DNA of 64,000 bases, from contig CM070873.1 of NCBI GenBank assembly GCA_036365515.1, positions 41,051,807-41,115,806 of the forward strand, written 5' to 3'. The position numbers and the translations under genes are program-made. The notes below the pieces were generated by a model that was not told the DNA's origin, ran no database searches, and worked only from the letters and a program-made list of their open reading frames with translations. Shown one piece after another: positions 53,766-64,000 of this stretch. Positions within the stretch are counted from its first letter, which is position 1. Each line of letters starts with the position of its first letter. The DNA is from Torymus aiolomorphi. Its lineage: Eukaryota; Arthropoda; Insecta; Hymenoptera; Torymidae.

Positions 53766-53891
53766 CACTGAAAAAAAATGTGACATGTTTAAGGAAATCG
53801 CACTTATTTCCAGTAAATATTGCTATGTTTTAAGTAAATTTTACTTGAAACGAGTCCGATTTCCTTGAACATATAATATTTTTTTTCGGTG
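53766..53891. mobile_element. 126-bp palindromic MITE
   Basis: The left arm begins CACTGAAAAAAAATGTGACA and the right arm ends in its near reverse complement (TATTTTTTTTCGGTG). Both arms share AAGGAAATCG further in, giving about 38 paired bases each side. This is a classic small foldback element; the target duplication is uncertain. Confidence 0.75.
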
Positions 53892-56429
53892 ATCGTAAAC
53901 ATATTGAACTTTCATATACACAAAGTTAACGCCCATCCCAATAGGCTCGCATAAGGTTGCGTTCAAGGAACGGACATATTTCATATTTAATTCACAGATT
54001 GCCAAGCAAACCCTCGTCCCTGTCTCTCACCGCGCGACGCGCTTCGAGCATTGCATCGCATCCCACTTCCGAAACTAGACGAGGCAAATTGAAAAAATCA
54101 GTTCCGCGGCGGCGGCAGGAGCTCTCCGCGGAACTAGGCTAATGGAGCCCGAGATTTAAGCCTAAAGAGTTTTGCAAATTGCGACTCCCGGAACGAAATA
54201 CAGGCGAACGGACGTGGCGTAAAAAGCTCGTCTCCTTCCACGGCCGCGGGGGGAACTGCCAAACCACGCACCTCGGTACAGTATAAGTTTACTCGTACGA
54301 GCTGCGATGAGATTTTCGCCCGCCCGGCTCGTGACGGTATAATGGTGTGACTTTTTATGTGCTTTACTTGGTGGCGCGGTAAAAACTGTCGGGGTGGCCG
54401 GCTGTGAAAGGGATTATAGTCTGTGACTCCAGTTTTATGGATAACTTCGTAGCTGAATACCTTCTAGTTTCTATATGCGGCTGCTCAATTGAAAGTACGA
54501 TTCTCAGCTTCAAGATATTTACGAGAAGTTATTCAAAAGAGCTTTTCTATCACCTTTTTCGCCGCATGTTCTTGTAACCCGGTGATACACTTCAATCCAT
54601 CGGCGTGCGCGACTCCGCGCGATGCGAACTTTTCGATGATGGTTCCGGAGAGACTCGATTGCGGTTAGCCGCAGAGCAGAAACAAATTTCAAGTGAGTAA
54701 TTGCCGCGCGCACGACGACAATTCTCTTACGGGAGATATCGGTTTACGCGCGCTCTCTTTCTCCTTGAACTCCGGCGCGCGAGGCTGGATTCCGATATTC
54801 GGTTAAACTCCCTCGCCCATGGAATTCTGAAACTAACTTTCAATCTCGAAGCAGACGATTACTTTCTTTCGAGAGCTTTTATTACCTCCTCCTCCTCCTG
54901 CTGCTGCCGTTCTTCCCCTCGCGGTTTGAGGCTTGAAAGCTCGGGCGATGAAGTGATCGATTCTCTCGGGCTTTCGGTGCGGGAGAAATTAATTTAAATC
55001 GTCGTCGCTGTTTGAAAACTGAGATATTGTTTTGTTTGGAAAATGTTACTATAATAATTAAGCATTTTCGGAGACTTAAATGAATTTTATGAATATTCTA
55101 AACTGTCAAAGTAAATTATAGAGTACCGAGATATTAAATCTGTATTTTTCAATCGTTATAATTTGGATATGAGTTAGGCCAAGTACTTTTTGCTCGAAAA
55201 AATTGTTCTTTTGTATTCTACGCTTATTTTGAAAAAAAGAGTACGAGAATCGCTGAGAAAAAAGGGGAAAACTTGGTCTCGAGAGTCGGAGCTTCTTCAA
55301 GCTAAAGAAAGAAAGACAACGTTATCGTCGACGCCGGGATTATCAGCGAAACCGCTCAAAGTCCATCGGAGGATGAATAATCGTTCCGGTCCCGTGGGTA
55401 GTTCGCGCATGCGCCTTCGTGCCGACGATTACTCCGAAATGCAATTTCGACACGATCCTCGTCTCCCGGGGATTCGCGGCTCTTGGTAAACAGTGCCATT
55501 TTTTTCGAGGAGCTCGATATATAAGATGGAATGTTGCGGGGAAATAGTAATTAAAATTTCACATTATTATTGACTTTAATTTAAGTTATTTTATCACTAT
55601 TCTGTATTGAACAAGGTTATTGTCGATTAAATTTTCTATTAACATTTTCTTATTGGTATTTTTTTATCGTACACTGATCGATTTCAATTTTATTTTCTGT
55701 TCATAAAATTGTCTTTCACATGTTGAGATTCCCATTACAGTAGTTAAAAATTCTTGTGTAAAATACATATAAAAATGTAAAATTGACGCATGATGAATTT
55801 AGCTGATACGAAATTTCATGCGTAATTATTCAAACTGGCGTTGCTTTTAGTACACACTGAAGACTCCCTCATAAATATCAATGATTGAATTTCTAATTCA
55901 GTTTTATAATTACCTACATGCGAACTGGCTGCTAGATAGCAGATGATTGAGTAGCAGAGTTAATAATGACTATATTTTACAGGTTTACAGTTTATTAAAT
56001 TATTAATTTTCCACAGATAGTTCACTCTTATCACACGAAAAATAGTATTTTATTTCAAATTACAGTTCCATCGTACGTATACGCTCACAGCTAAAATTAC
56101 GCAGCGTACGCACTGTTATAAACAAACTTCTAACCATAACTGACATTTATATCATATCGCCGGGCAAGTCATTTTCGTTATTCCAAAATAACGTTCATTA
56201 ACGTATAATTAACAAGTCACGCGCAAATCCCATCAAAATTGCAAATGAGATATGAAACTTTGACGCAACCCCGCTTGACATTTGCCCGGCGAGTGGAACA
56301 CGAAAAGGCGCAATGCGCATTTGATAACAACGCGTCTCCGCAAAATTCGTCAGCGTAATTTTAGGTTTTTCGATCGACTTTATTATACTCGTCATTCATT
56401 CCTCCGAAGCGCTACACGATGAAACCTGA

Positions 56430-56600
56430 CAAAGCTGTATAGCGCGAGCTGGGCGACGATTGATTATTATTCATGGGCATTGAATTAACGAGTGTAAAAC
56501 GGATTATTAAAGGGGGCGGGAAGGGCGGCGCCGGATCAACTCATATTCTCGTGCAATCCAATTAGAATATAAATTAATGAGGCGCTGCCGCTGCTGTACC
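56430..56600. other. mixed GC/ATTA block, possible conserved noncoding DNA
   Basis: AT-rich ATTATTATTCATGGGCATTG and CCAATTAGAAT words alternate with GGGGGCGGGAAGGGCGGCGC. There is no simple repeat or credible frame. It may be regulatory; not testable from one sequence. Confidence 0.25.
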
Positions 56601-58003
56601 GCGGAAGTGTATCGTAATCACAGTTTATCCACAATGGATCCCGTGCACGCACGCACATGTTACAAGGGTATGTATATAAAATCTCGAATCATCGCGCGCA
56701 AGTGTAAGCGAATTTTTCGTGTGGGACGGTGGATTGGTTCTCAACTTTTTTTTTCTCGTGCAAAAAAAAACAGAAAATATAAATTAATTTTCAACTTTTC
56801 CACGAGGTATGTTTAAATTTTTTTTTTCAATTGGGTCGTATCAAGACTTTTTTTACTATACACTTAAATTATACCGTTAATGAAATTATAATATTAAAAT
56901 GGATTTTGCAAAAAAATAGCAGGTTTATAGTTAATTAAGCTCAATAGGCGTCGTAATAAATAATTATTAAAATCTACAACAATTCATCTCTAAAATAAAA
57001 TACCTTTTATAAAGCGCAAGAGCAAAATAACTTTTTTACGCAGTATTTTCGCCGAGTGGAAAACGAATTGTTTGATAATAACTCGCAAAGGTAAAATGTA
57101 TAAAAAAATGAAAAGTACTTTTAATTAATGCAAAATATAGCAGAATCGCACACTTAATTAATTCGAGAAACATTTGTTAATGCTTGAATTTCGTTTTCGT
57201 AAAAAAAAAAGACAATAAAAAAGGCAAAAAAAACGCCTGTCACAGTCACAATTATAATTGGCTTCCAGAACTTTGCTACAAGAGAGAGAAAGCGGGAAGG
57301 GTAGAAAAAAAGAGAGGGAGATAGAGGGGAAAAAGAGGGAGAGAAGTGAAAAACTTTCATTGACCCAGATTCTCTCTCTTTTTTTTTTAATATTCCTTGT
57401 AATCTCGAACAGAAAAGGCTTTTTGGAAACGGATAAGTACGTGGACCGCTTGGCGGCCGGATAAAAACGTCTGATGGAAGTGCTTGAACGTCCACATTCC
57501 TCCTTAGGGACTTAATTTTATCGCCGCGAGCACATCGTTTTAATAAATTAAATGGTTTTATGATTATTTTCAACCCGACAGAAACAAGTAAAATTTTTGT
57601 GTCACGTAAAATGATTAATTAAAATTTCGTAGTACAGCGAAACTATCATCATTCAATTAAAATCACATCCACAAAAAAACTGACAGTCTCAATCAATTCT
57701 CGCGCAGCACCTCGTCTATATGCTCAGGTGTAATTTCGATGGGACGCGAGAGACGATCAGAAGCGTGAAATCTGTTAAACGGCTAATGCGATGATTATCT
57801 TTTGAGGTGGGCGCACATACGCGCTCGCGCACATGTGTATACGCGACTGATCGACTGTATAGGTAGGTGTAACTGCATGTGTGTGCGCGACCGCAGGAAT
57901 TAATTTCTCGGTTGCGGTCGGCCCTCGCCTGTGCGCGCCCGGAAATCACAACAGCGAAACTCTCGCCGCTCGTTTTGATCCTCTTGTATGTTCTGCTCAT
58001 ATT

Positions 58004-58006
58004 CCT

Positions 58007-58031
<25 letters not shown>
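58004..58031 (+). repeat. CT microsatellite
   Basis: A pure CT run of 28 bases followed by CT-rich variants to about 58048. Confidence 0.9.
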
Positions 58032-58040
<9 letters not shown>

Positions 58041-59830
58041 TTCTCTCGTAGCGATCAACGTCAAGGTTCGTGATCGTCACGTATGTGGTAACTATATTCG
58101 GCTGATTGAATGGCGACGGGCATTGGCAGGTTGTTATTTTATTAAATTATAGTTTGTAAAATCTTTGAATTAGAAAACAAAATGAAATTTCCCATCATTT
58201 GTAGCATATGAATGATAATTGGAATAATTCTTTTAAAACAAAATGAAGGAAAACCTTTCAAGCATACTTGTATATATACATATACATTTTCGAAATAAAC
58301 TTTCCTCGTACTTGTACTTTTTTCTTTAATTTCAGTTTTCTCTCAGACTCCCTTCTCTCTCTCTCTCTCTCTTTCTCTTTAGCTTTGGGACTTGACATTT
58401 TAGAATTTTTCTTAAGCCGCCTCAAGTCGGAGATTAAACCCTGAAAGCATTTTTCCAACGTACAACGAGTGACCAAGGGCAACATATCCGAATAGAATAA
58501 AGATAAAAGTCAAAATCAAACTAATATATAGAACACGGGAATTAATGCATTCAAAACTGCCGTAAACTTAAAATTCGTTTCTTGGAAAGTATAAAAAAGA
58601 AAAATGAGAAAATGGTTGACCGAGCGAGGAGAGGCTCTTAAAGAGTATAACTTTTGCGGGCCGCCGCAGGTCTCCGTTCCACAGCGCAAAAACAAACGTC
58701 CCCGGGACTCAAAGGACGGGTAGGCGCTCGGAACAAAGAGGGAACGGGAAGAGGGAGAGAGAGATTGCGAGAGCTTTTTGTCCTCCCACTTTCTCTCTCT
58801 CTCTCTCTCCGCTCGTCATATTCCTTTTCACTCTTTAATCAGATGAGGGGAGGGAGAAAGAGAAGGTCCGAGTTTGAGGAGGTCGCATGCAGGTAGCCGG
58901 AGTTTAATTAAGTGCGATGACCATCGCAGGTGGATCCGAGCTGCTCTCGCTGCGTCCACTACTCGCGAACAAAGCTTCGAGAAAACAATCATGTTTTGTT
59001 TTTCCTCTTCTCCTTCCTTCTTTTTTTTTTTTTATTGTTGTTCCAGATCTTGTCTTTTAGTCGCATGTTGAAACGTAAAGCGATGAAGAAATTCGGTTAA
59101 AATAAATGTACAATTTTGACAAACAACAGTAAATGCTCGCGCTAATTAGTGTGAAGGGGCAAATAAATTATGTCAATTATAAGAGCAAGTTGTGAACATA
59201 ACCCAATTCGCGTGTTTGCTCAAAATTAAGCGGGGCTGCTGTTTAATGGTAATACTCGCAAATGCGATCTCTCCGAGCAAAGATAATTTTAAACGCGATA
59301 TGGAAAAAGGTTTTGACAGTAAATTATACATGTTTACGGAAAAAATAACTCAGATAGCGATTTCAAGTTAAACTAAGCTTGTAACAATGTCGCGTGCAAT
59401 CTATCCCAACGGTCTTTCTTCGAAAGTAGAAGAAAAAAACCAGCCCACGACCAATTAGTTACTCGTCAAATCCATCAAGTTGAAACGAACCACTTTGTTC
59501 GTCATTTGTTCTAATAAAGCTACTGTAAAGATTAAAAACGTCAAAATCCACGGTGACAGATTACAGCGAGGAAAGAGAAAGCTTTGACAAAAAAAAAGGA
59601 AAGAAAGAGAAAAATGACGAGTGCGAGCTCAAAGATATAGGCGCAGCTGAAATTAAAAATGATGAAAAAACGCTAAGCTATATTAAATAGCGCAAAATAT
59701 ACCTATAAAAGAATTCGAATGTCGTCGGTTACTTATACTATTATGTTCATTGGCCGCGAGGATTACGTATAGGAACCGCGCGGTTGATTATACCGGGCAG
59801 ACCAATAGCTAATATTTCAACAAGGGTTTG

Positions 59831-59955
59831 TGCAGCGGTTTGTACAATATACGTTTGTCGAAACGTCCGCAACGATGCGGACGTTAATTATGCTTACTTA
59901 CTATTTCCAAAAGTATAATCATGTGCATATACACATATTGAACCGCTGCTGCAAC
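59831..59955. repeat. nested hairpin
   Basis: The inner stem is perfect: AACGTCCGCA (59862-59871), loop ACGA, TGCGGACGTT (59876-59885). An outer pair, TGCAGCGGTT at about 59831 and AACCGCTGCTGCA at about 59942, encloses it. It could be a structured RNA, a MITE or a dimeric binding site. Confidence 0.55.
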
Positions 59956-60539
59956 CGTTGAAATGTATCCACAAAAGCTTACTGTCAACAATCGTAACCT
60001 AATCTCTAAACCACCGCAGTGAATTAAAAAATTACCTTACCTACACCTCATTATTGATCACCGCGCAATTTCCCATCGGAAGCCTCGTTCACATACAAAC
60101 CAGCCAACGAAAGTACCGTACTTTCGTCTCATCAATGATGCATCGCATCCAATTTTTCCGAAGCCCGGGTAATCGATGGCGGATCCATTAGGACTTCGAC
60201 GAAACGCTCCTCTCCGGAATGAATTATGGAGCGGTCAGCAGTCATCTTGGGGAGGGGCAAATTTCGAGGACTTATTTGACAGAACCTTCGGAGTGTGTAC
60301 TAACGAGGTTGGATTACTTTCCGCGCCTTCTCGCACGGCAGTCACGTAACGACGCTTCTGCCCAATCCCTCCCCCGTAATGCAGAAGTAATAAAGTTTGA
60401 TTTGTTGTGCTCCGATCGCTAAATAAACTTTCCTCTCCTTTCCTTTCCCTTAACTATTCAACGAGTTAGTCTATTAGTTGCGCAAGAATTTACCCTTACC
60501 AGGGGGGGAACGAGCAGCAGCTGTTCTTTGCGTATTCAT

Positions 60540-60790
60540 GCGGCCCTGGACTAACAGCTCTCTGCGCGATTATCAATTAATGCGTCAGCGCGCGGCATCG
60601 AAATTTCAATTCGGCCCGCGCCAGGGCCCGGCATTAATTAGCCTCCTCTCGAGGATTCATCCCCGCGCCGCGCGCGTGCGACTTGTAATATTGCATGAAC
60701 GGTTGTATGGGCGACGGTGCCCGAGAGAATAATTCATTGGGTCATTCGCCGTTACGCTACTGCTGCGACGTCGACGAGGTTTCGTGGGTT
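60540..60790. other. GC-rich low-repeat block, possible conserved noncoding DNA
   Basis: GC-rich words (CGGCCCGCGCCAGGGCCCGG) are interspersed with TCAATTAATG and GCATTAATTAG. An 84-residue frame crosses it but shows no recognisable domain or splice-flanked exon. Confidence 0.25.
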
Positions 60791-62496
60791 TTATCCGGTG
60801 CTTAAAACTTATTAAAATGCCCTGTGAACAGGTCGGTCTGCGTCTGCACTGCCATGGGCGAATTACATTTGGTTCCCGTTCTATCTGGCTTTCTCTCTGT
60901 CAAATATAATTTTTTTTAAGACCTCGATTGCCCAGTTTTAGTATTTTTTTTTTAATTATCTCGATTAGCTTTTCTGAGCGCCACCTCTGTCTTTTTTTTA
61001 TGTGTGTTAATTGCTATAAAATAAATAGATGGAATAGGAATTTTGAGAAAATTCGAACTACGAGGCTATCAGTAGTGATTTAATAAGCGCAAGGCTGCGC
61101 TCAGACATTATTGATGAATCTGCTCCTCGTGGTTACTAATTAACTTGTATACAGATGAAAGATGATTGATGAAGTTTACATAACGTGTATCTGCGTTAAA
61201 GTTCTATCATTATTCAAATGTATTTTAAAACACTAAATTATTATAAAAGTAATTATAGTTGATGCTAAAAATTTATGATTTAGTGTAATGGCTTCTTTTA
61301 TGCATATATACGAAGTAAGAGTAAAAGCAATCTTTTTAGCTCATTCTAGTGATAACTTTAATATTGACGTTACGTTAGTTTAAGAAACTTTACAAAGCTC
61401 CACTTGCTCTCGAATATTTATTATTAAAAAAGTTCGTTTACGAAGCGACGTTACATAATTCTTTTAATTAGCAAAGCACTGAACCTTCTTTACACAAAAT
61501 TTCATTTACCTGTGCGCTAACTACTTCAAAAATAACGTTATAAAAGGTGTAATTAACGATGTAATTTACGTTATTTGCATGTTAAACTATAGTTATGTTG
61601 AGTACTTTAACTTTTTTAATATTCCCTCTTTCCCAGAATTTCCAATGAGAAATAAAGTCAATTCCCCATTCCTTCCCCGCTCTCTTTCTCTTTCTGATCA
61701 ACTTTTGACGGAGATATCGAGAACTTAAATTATTGCTTAACGAGAAAAGCACGTAACGAACGAACGTAATGAACGAGTAGAAATAAAATTATGGGGAGGT
61801 TGAATTCAATAATCGGGATGTATGGTCACTTGAAAACAATCAACTCGAGTCTATTTTTTCATTCTGCGCGTGATAATCAGAAAGAAACGGTTTTCTTCTA
61901 AGCAGCAGACGATTTTCAAGCGTACACGTATGTATATTATATACAGCATACTCGAACACCTCATGCTTAGGTTGGTAACGTGACACGCAAGTACACCAGC
62001 TTTTCTAGGCAGAAAATCTCTCTCCCATACGCGTCAGAAGATTTTGCAGTAGCTCCTTTGTTTTTTTATAGAGCACTAATTGCATTCGCGTATGCAGAAA
62101 TGAAGGGTCTACTTGGAAACCTGCACATCGACTTTAATGATGATTTAAGGAAACAATATTCTCAGACATTATAATCATTGAATCATTTATTTGTTTGATT
62201 TCTGTTGTTATAACTTTATTACAGTCAGTTTTATAGACAATGTTACTAATGGGATTAGGGCACTCGAGAAAATGCCGGCCAGATCCAAACCCATGTAGGC
62301 ATTGTTATCGATTTCTATTACAACAATACCACGACAATACTATTACCATGCTAATAAATTAAAATTCACCAATTATTGAAAAGTGACATAGACTTGGAAG
62401 AATCCATCCACACGACATATCACTACTCCTGCCATCGTATGTAGATATACTGCGCATATATATCCCACAGCGGCTTTCGCCCAGCCCTCGCACACG

Positions 62497-62503
<7 letters not shown>

Positions 62504-62542
<39 letters not shown>
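62504..62542 (+). repeat. CA microsatellite
   Basis: A pure CA run of about 39 bases. Confidence 0.9.
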
Positions 62543-62546
<4 letters not shown>

Positions 62547-62738
62547 TCACCTCATCGGGCGCGGTGTAAAAATTTACCGATACCGTGTACATATATATAA
62601 TACATAGTTTCAAAGCTTATAAGTCTCTTGTATACACGCGTACGATAAGCGAGCGTTTTCTTTTTATACACAGTAAATTGCACGCGGGATGGGCCGCGGC
62701 TGTACATAAAGATGATGATCCCCTCCTTTCCACCGCGG

Positions 62739-62762
62739 TGCGCGCGCGCGCGCGCGTACGCG
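62739..62762. repeat. alternating CG tract (Z-DNA-prone)
   Basis: A run of alternating G and C with one TA step, about 24 bases; further GCGCGCACGCGTGCGCG follows near 62820. Alternating purine-pyrimidine CG runs readily adopt Z-DNA. Confidence 0.8.
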
Positions 62763-63365
62763 TTAAATTGCAAACAAAGTTTTTCCTTTTTTGCCGCTCG
62801 AGTGACGTGTACACACCCACGCGCGCACGCGTGCGCGTATAAAATATTATCTATAATAAGCTCCTTGCGCTCCGCGCACGCACGTGTGTGTGCATGTATT
62901 ATACACGGCAACGAAGAGGCTGTCGTGTGATCGACTGTCTTTTGAGATAAAAGCTAGATACCCTTTGCGATGTATTGGCGAACGCCGTGCGTGCGATATA
63001 TCACTGTAGTTCGATGCTATATATTCGATACTATATATTATACAGACACCCCGCATATAATATAGATCTCTTATATATACATATATTTAATTAATTAATT
63101 GTATCATTGTTGTATGGTTTATTGTTTGCGTACATGAGATTGTTGGTAATTGGATGTTTTATATATTATATATACTCTTTGTGCAACGTGCATAAATTTT
63201 TCATACAAATTTATTGACTCGAAAGTCGTGTATACTATTATACTTTGTTAAGAAAGAAAAAAAACGCATGTTTGATTTTACAAGCATATATATCTACTTT
63301 AAGTGTCACGCCCTCCACCCCGTCGTATTTTAAATACGCCAGTCTACCCCTGTGTACTCCCGTAA

Positions 63366-63380
63366 CCCCCCCCCCCCCCC
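63366..63380 (+). repeat. poly-C run
   Basis: Fifteen consecutive C residues, followed by ACCCAC. Length is likely uncertain in assembly. Confidence 0.85.
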
Positions 63381-63591
63381 ACCCACAGCGTCTGTGTGTG
63401 TGTGTATATGCACACGAGCCGACATTTTCTTCTCGCTTATATAACGTTGAGCACAGAGTAAGTAATTAGCTTTGCTTTGTGTGTATAGCAGTAGTCTCTA
63501 GATCTATAATGCACCATAGCTATGTGTGTGTATATATATGCACCACCCTCCACTGGTTTCTCTGTCTTTGCATTTTTTGCTTTCTTTGCTG

Positions 63592-63614
63592 ATCTCTCTC
63601 TCTCTCTCTCTCTC
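63592..63614 (+). repeat. CT microsatellite
   Basis: A pure CT run of about 23 bases within a pyrimidine-rich zone (about 63590-63760). Confidence 0.9.
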
Positions 63615-64000
63615 ACTCTCTTTCTATCCCCTTCTCTGTCTCTGGCTTTCTCTGTCTGTTTCTCTATGCCTCTATGTTTTTTTTTCTTTGCTTTTGTTCT
63701 ATGTTCTCGCGACTTTCCCGGGTGCGAATCTCTCTCTCCCCTCTTTCTATCTTTCTCGCTTCTGTTCGAGAAAAGCGAACGCAAAAACTTGTGTTCTCGC
63801 CAGATCGAAGAATTTCAAATAAAATAATAATTTAAAAAAAAATACCGTTCAGATTTATTGTAGCGTGAGCAAGGTAAAAATTGGTTTGCAAGGACTATTC
63901 TTTGCCTTTTCACACCGATATCAGACTTTTAAAAGTCAACGTGTTAAACTTTTATTTTCCGAAATATCTGATAAAAGCTACAGCGGTGTAAAAAAAAATG

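Larger units (their letters stand above)
32373..64000 (+). other. intron downstream of third alternative exon (at least 31.6 kb, partial)
   Basis: This begins with donor GTACCG at 32373 and runs to the window end. The exon that should begin the TM3 segment (normally starting Thr-Tyr-Phe-Asn) was not found in any frame. The intron contains the composite hAT-type element at 47.4-50.3 kb, inverted-repeat elements at about 40.2, 44.7 and 53.8 kb, CT and CA microsatellites, and GC-richer blocks. About 32.6-34.9, 45.4-47.3 and 61.0-61.7 kb are plain AT-rich sequence in which I see nothing specific. No nested gene was recognised. Confidence 0.65.

Noticed and set aside
62359..62930. Overlapping frames on both strands near 62.4-62.9 kb
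   Set aside because: They run through CA and CG repeats, giving Val-Cys and Arg-Ala runs with no recognisable protein.

Overview
The window is eukaryotic and almost entirely non-coding. It looks like a stretch of a long insect gene: AT-rich sequence (by eye), huge introns, many simple repeats, small inverted-repeat transposons and no bacterial-style ORFs. The only protein-coding sequence I can defend is three 87-bp exons on the + strand at 1993-2079, 11690-11776 and 32286-32372. Each encodes the second transmembrane helix (TM2) and the TM2-TM3 linker of a nicotinic acetylcholine receptor subunit. Their family resemblance, and the three-fold duplication of this one exon, match the mutually exclusive exon 8 set (8a/8b/8c) of the insect alpha6 subunit, the spinosyn target. 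The dense CT microsatellites would suit a hymenopteran, but the species cannot be fixed from this sequence.

Layout: 1-1992 is intron before the first alternative exon. 2080-11689 (9.6 kb) and 11777-32285 (20.5 kb) separate the three alternatives. 32373-64000 (at least 31.6 kb) is intron after the third. I looked for the exon encoding TM1 upstream and the exon starting TM3 downstream and found neither, so both should lie outside the window. All three exons start and end in phase 1, have intact reading frames and AG acceptors, and share the same unusual donor (GTACC). Each is followed within 15-25 bases by a CU-rich tract. Swapping them changes the pore lining and outer charge ring while the rest of the receptor stays the same.

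The introns carry transposons and repeats. The best defined is a 2,843-bp non-autonomous hAT-type element (47415-50257) with 14-bp terminal inverted repeats and an exact 8-bp target duplication. Inside it are a head-to-head tandem-repeat array, a CA microsatellite and a second 602-bp foldback element bounded by TTAA. Smaller inverted-repeat elements lie at about 2.96, 10.3, 24.2, 40.2, 44.7 and 53.8 kb. A 629-bp, nearly pure CT tract sits at 17.5-18.1 kb, and CT on the sense strand outnumbers GA throughout the window.

I found no tRNA, rRNA, CRISPR or credible nested protein gene. Several GC-richer, low-repeat blocks could be conserved regulatory DNA, but that needs comparison with other species.
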